7,198 nucleotides of DNA, from NCBI GenBank assembly GCA_018110855.1, contig JAGBFZ010000048.1, forward strand, positions 1 to 7,198. Direction: 5' to 3'. The position numbers were made by a program, and so were the translations under genes. This DNA is from Oscillospiraceae bacterium (GTDB lineage: Bacteria > Bacillota > Clostridia > Oscillospirales > Ruminococcaceae). Position 1 is the stretch's first letter. Every line of letters starts with the position of its first letter. Shown here piece by piece: positions 5,816-7,198 of this stretch. The notes under the pieces were generated by a model that was given only the letters and a program-made list of their open reading frames with translations, did not search any database and was not told the origin of the DNA.

Positions 5816-6955
5816 ATGAAAGCGATCCTCGGGTATATCCGTCAGTATTTCCGCAGGCTTGACAAGATGCTCTTTCTTGCGGCGGCGTCACTGTCGGTTT
5901 TCAGCGTGATACTGCTTTACTCCATTGTGGTAAACGGAGCTGCCACTATTGAGGTGGATTCGGGTCTTTACAAGACTCAGGCTATTGCTGTTATTGCAGG
6001 CTGGATCATTGCTCTTATGCTGTCGGCAATGGATTATAACAAGATAATCAAGCTGTGGGTCTTATATGCCCCTGTTTCAATAGTTTTATCACTGCTGGTA
6101 TTCACAAGCCTCGGAATTGAGGTCTACGGCGACAGGGCTTGGATCGATCTGGGCTTTATGACTCTTCAGCCCTCCGAGCTGCTTAAAGTCACATTTGTAA
6201 CCACCTTTGCGCTCCATTTATCAAAGGTCGGGGACAGGATAAACAGATTCTCAAACGTTCTGCTTCTGTGCGCTCATGCGGCGATACCTACGGTCATTGT
6301 CATGATACAGGGCGATGACGGAACGGCAAGCGTTTTTCTGATGATATTCGTGATTATGATGTTCTCGGCGGGGATATCATGGAAATATATCCTTCCCTGC
6401 ATTATCGCTCTCCCTGTGGGGGTATATTTTGTATGGACAAAGGTTATGAAGCCCTTTCAGAAAACACGCTTTCTGGTTCTTTTCGACGAGGAGCTTGATC
6501 CTTTGGGAATTGGCTATCATCAGAAGGTGAGCAAGACTGCTTTAGGCTCGGGTCAGATTTTCGGCAAGGGGCTTTTCGGCGGAGAATATGTCAAGGTACC
6601 CGAGGCTGCTAATGACTTTATTTTCACCTTTGTGGGTCAGACCTTCGGCTTTGTGGGCTGCATGGCGGTCGTTGCAGTTCTCACATACATCTGCCTGAAG
6701 ATCATGGCGGATTCCCGCATTGCAAAGGACGACACGGGAAAATATCTCTGCGTGGGCGTTTACTCCATGATCTGCATTCACTGCATACTTAATTTAGGCA
6801 TGGTTTTCGGGGCAATGCCCGTTATCGGCGTTCCCCTGCCGTTTTTAAGTCAGGGCGGAACCTCTACTCTTTCTATGTACATCGGGCTTGGGCTTGTTAT
6901 GAGCGCTTATTCACACTCGGAGAAGAAATACAGGGTGTTTTATGACTGCGATTAA
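5816..6955 (+). CDS. rodA: SEDS-family peptidoglycan glycosyltransferase, RodA type
   Basis: A 379-residue polytopic membrane protein predicted to polymerise lipid II into glycan strands with a partner class B penicillin-binding protein, in the elongation machinery. About ten hydrophobic segments are visible between 18 and 366. SEDS signatures include GDRAWIDLG (105-113), LQPSELLKVTF (117-127), DPLGIGYHQKVSKTALGSG (228-246), GKGLFGG (250-256), the NDFIF loop with the probable catalytic Asp267, and GVPLPFLSQGGTS (338-350). The DPLGxGYH and IxGSGxxFGKG blocks favour RodA over FtsW or SpoVE, but I cannot exclude those. Two places diverge from the common pattern: the usual PDLGT reads GDDGT (166-170), and the acidic pair after DFIF (often EELG) reads QTFG (275-278). 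No PBP2, mreB or division gene is adjacent; it has its own promoter and stands alone. The ATG at 5816 fits known RodA N-termini, but its ribosome binding site is far away. Confidence 0.9.
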   Translation: MKAILGYIRQYFRRLDKMLFLAAASLSVFSVILLYSIVVNGAATIEVDSGLYKTQAIAVIAGWIIALMLSAMDYNKIIKLWVLYAPVSIVLSLLVFTSLGIEVYGDRAWIDLGFMTLQPSELLKVTFVTTFALHLSKVGDRINRFSNVLLLCAHAAIPTVIVMIQGDDGTASVFLMIFVIMMFSAGISWKYILPCIIALPVGVYFVWTKVMKPFQKTRFLVLFDEELDPLGIGYHQKVSKTALGSGQIFGKGLFGGEYVKVPEAANDFIFTFVGQTFGFVGCMAVVAVLTYICLKIMADSRIAKDDTGKYLCVGVYSMICIHCILNLGMVFGAMPVIGVPLPFLSQGGTSTLSMYIGLGLVMSAYSHSEKKYRVFYDCD

Positions 6956-6987
6956 AAAAAGTCTCCCCGTATTTTACGGGAAGACTT
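6954..6987 (-). terminator. Minus-strand terminator abutting the RodA-type stop codon
   Basis: AAGTCT and CCCGTA (6959-6971) pair with TACGGG and AGACTT (6975-6987) around a three-base loop with one C/A mismatch, 12 base pairs in all. A run of seven A at 6954-6960 becomes a T-tract on the minus strand directly after the hairpin, overlapping the end of the plus-strand stop codon. On the plus strand no T-tract follows (AGCTTGTCG), so its efficient direction is for transcripts entering from the right. Confidence 0.72.
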
Positions 6988-7051
6988 AGCTTGTCGATAA
7001 AGCACTCAAATGAAAAAATCTTCACTAATAATGTCACTCTAAAAGTTTCGT

Positions 7052-7198
7052 CCACCTTTTCAAAGGTGGCAGGTTTCCAAAGGGCGGCGCCCTTTGGTCG
7101 CCCTCCGCAGAGGGCGAAATCTCCTTTTATATCAAAAAACGGAGCAAGGGGTGAGAAATGCGACAGCATTTCGAGGGGAGGCGTACAAGACCGCCTCC
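7052..7198. repeat. Array of five consecutive palindromes (hairpin-rich intergenic element)
   Basis: Five short inverted repeats stand in a row with no gene: CCACCTTT/AAAGGTGG (7052-7069), CCAAAGGGC/GCCCTTTGG (7077-7097, three-base loop), CGCCCTC/GAGGGCG (7099-7116, loop CGCA), GAAATGC/GCATTTC (7155-7172, loop GACA) and GGAGGCG/CGCCTCC (7177-7198, reaching the window edge). Stems are 7 to 9 perfect base pairs. The first three are almost contiguous; a 38-base gap with an A/T-rich stretch separates them from the last two. No convincing reading frame covers it. From memory, similar multi-hairpin blocks recur between genes in Ruminococcus genomes, so this is probably a dispersed repeat family, possibly transcribed as a structured RNA. 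The element may continue past the right edge. Confidence 0.65.

Noticed and set aside
6897..7169. 90-codon minus-strand frame over the right-end hairpins
   Set aside because: It crosses the minus-strand terminator and runs into the RodA-type gene antisense; its start region is palindrome sequence without a ribosome binding site.
7052..7198. CRISPR array or tandem repeat
   Set aside because: The five palindromes differ from each other and are not regularly spaced direct repeats with spacers.

Overview
The window looks like chromosomal DNA of an anaerobic Firmicute, most likely a Ruminococcus-like member of the Oscillospiraceae (moderate confidence, from protein style only). Supporting signs are a reverse-order rubrerythrin, a DUF4830-type membrane protein, clear sigma-A promoters, strong AGGAGG-like ribosome binding sites, and a hairpin-rich intergenic element at the right end. 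There are seven protein genes and no tRNA, rRNA, CRISPR array or transposase.

Layout. Bases 1-492 (minus) hold the N-terminal part of a serine hydrolase of the class C beta-lactamase fold; its end lies beyond the left edge. A strong intrinsic terminator (512-543) separates it from purA (554-1828, minus), which has a perfect TTGACA-17-TATAAT promoter and an inverted repeat in its leader. Divergently, 2065-2559 (plus) encodes a small single-pass membrane protein with a DUF4830-like domain. A hairpin terminator usable in both directions (2574-2603) separates it from a convergent reverse rubrerythrin (2627-3178, minus). Upstream of that, and in the same direction, lies a membrane-anchored polysaccharide deacetylase (3325-4173, minus). 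The rubrerythrin promoter sits just after the deacetylase stop codon, and a 19-bp palindrome covers its predicted transcription start.

From 4174 the orientation switches to plus. A Cache-HAMP-GGDEF diguanylate cyclase (4408-5670) has its own promoter and terminator. A SEDS-family glycosyltransferase of RodA type (5816-6955) follows, again with its own promoter. Immediately after its stop codon is a hairpin whose T-tract is on the minus strand, so it would stop transcripts arriving from the right. The last ~150 bases contain five consecutive short palindromes and no credible gene.

How the genes fit together. Most appear to be single-gene transcription units for core functions: AMP synthesis (purA), peroxide detoxification (rubrerythrin), cell-wall synthesis and modification (RodA-type SEDS protein, deacetylase), and c-di-GMP signalling (GGDEF protein). 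I see no defence island, phage or biosynthetic cluster. The least explained parts are non-coding: the five-hairpin element with its minus-strand terminator, the palindrome at the rubrerythrin start site, and the purA leader repeat.
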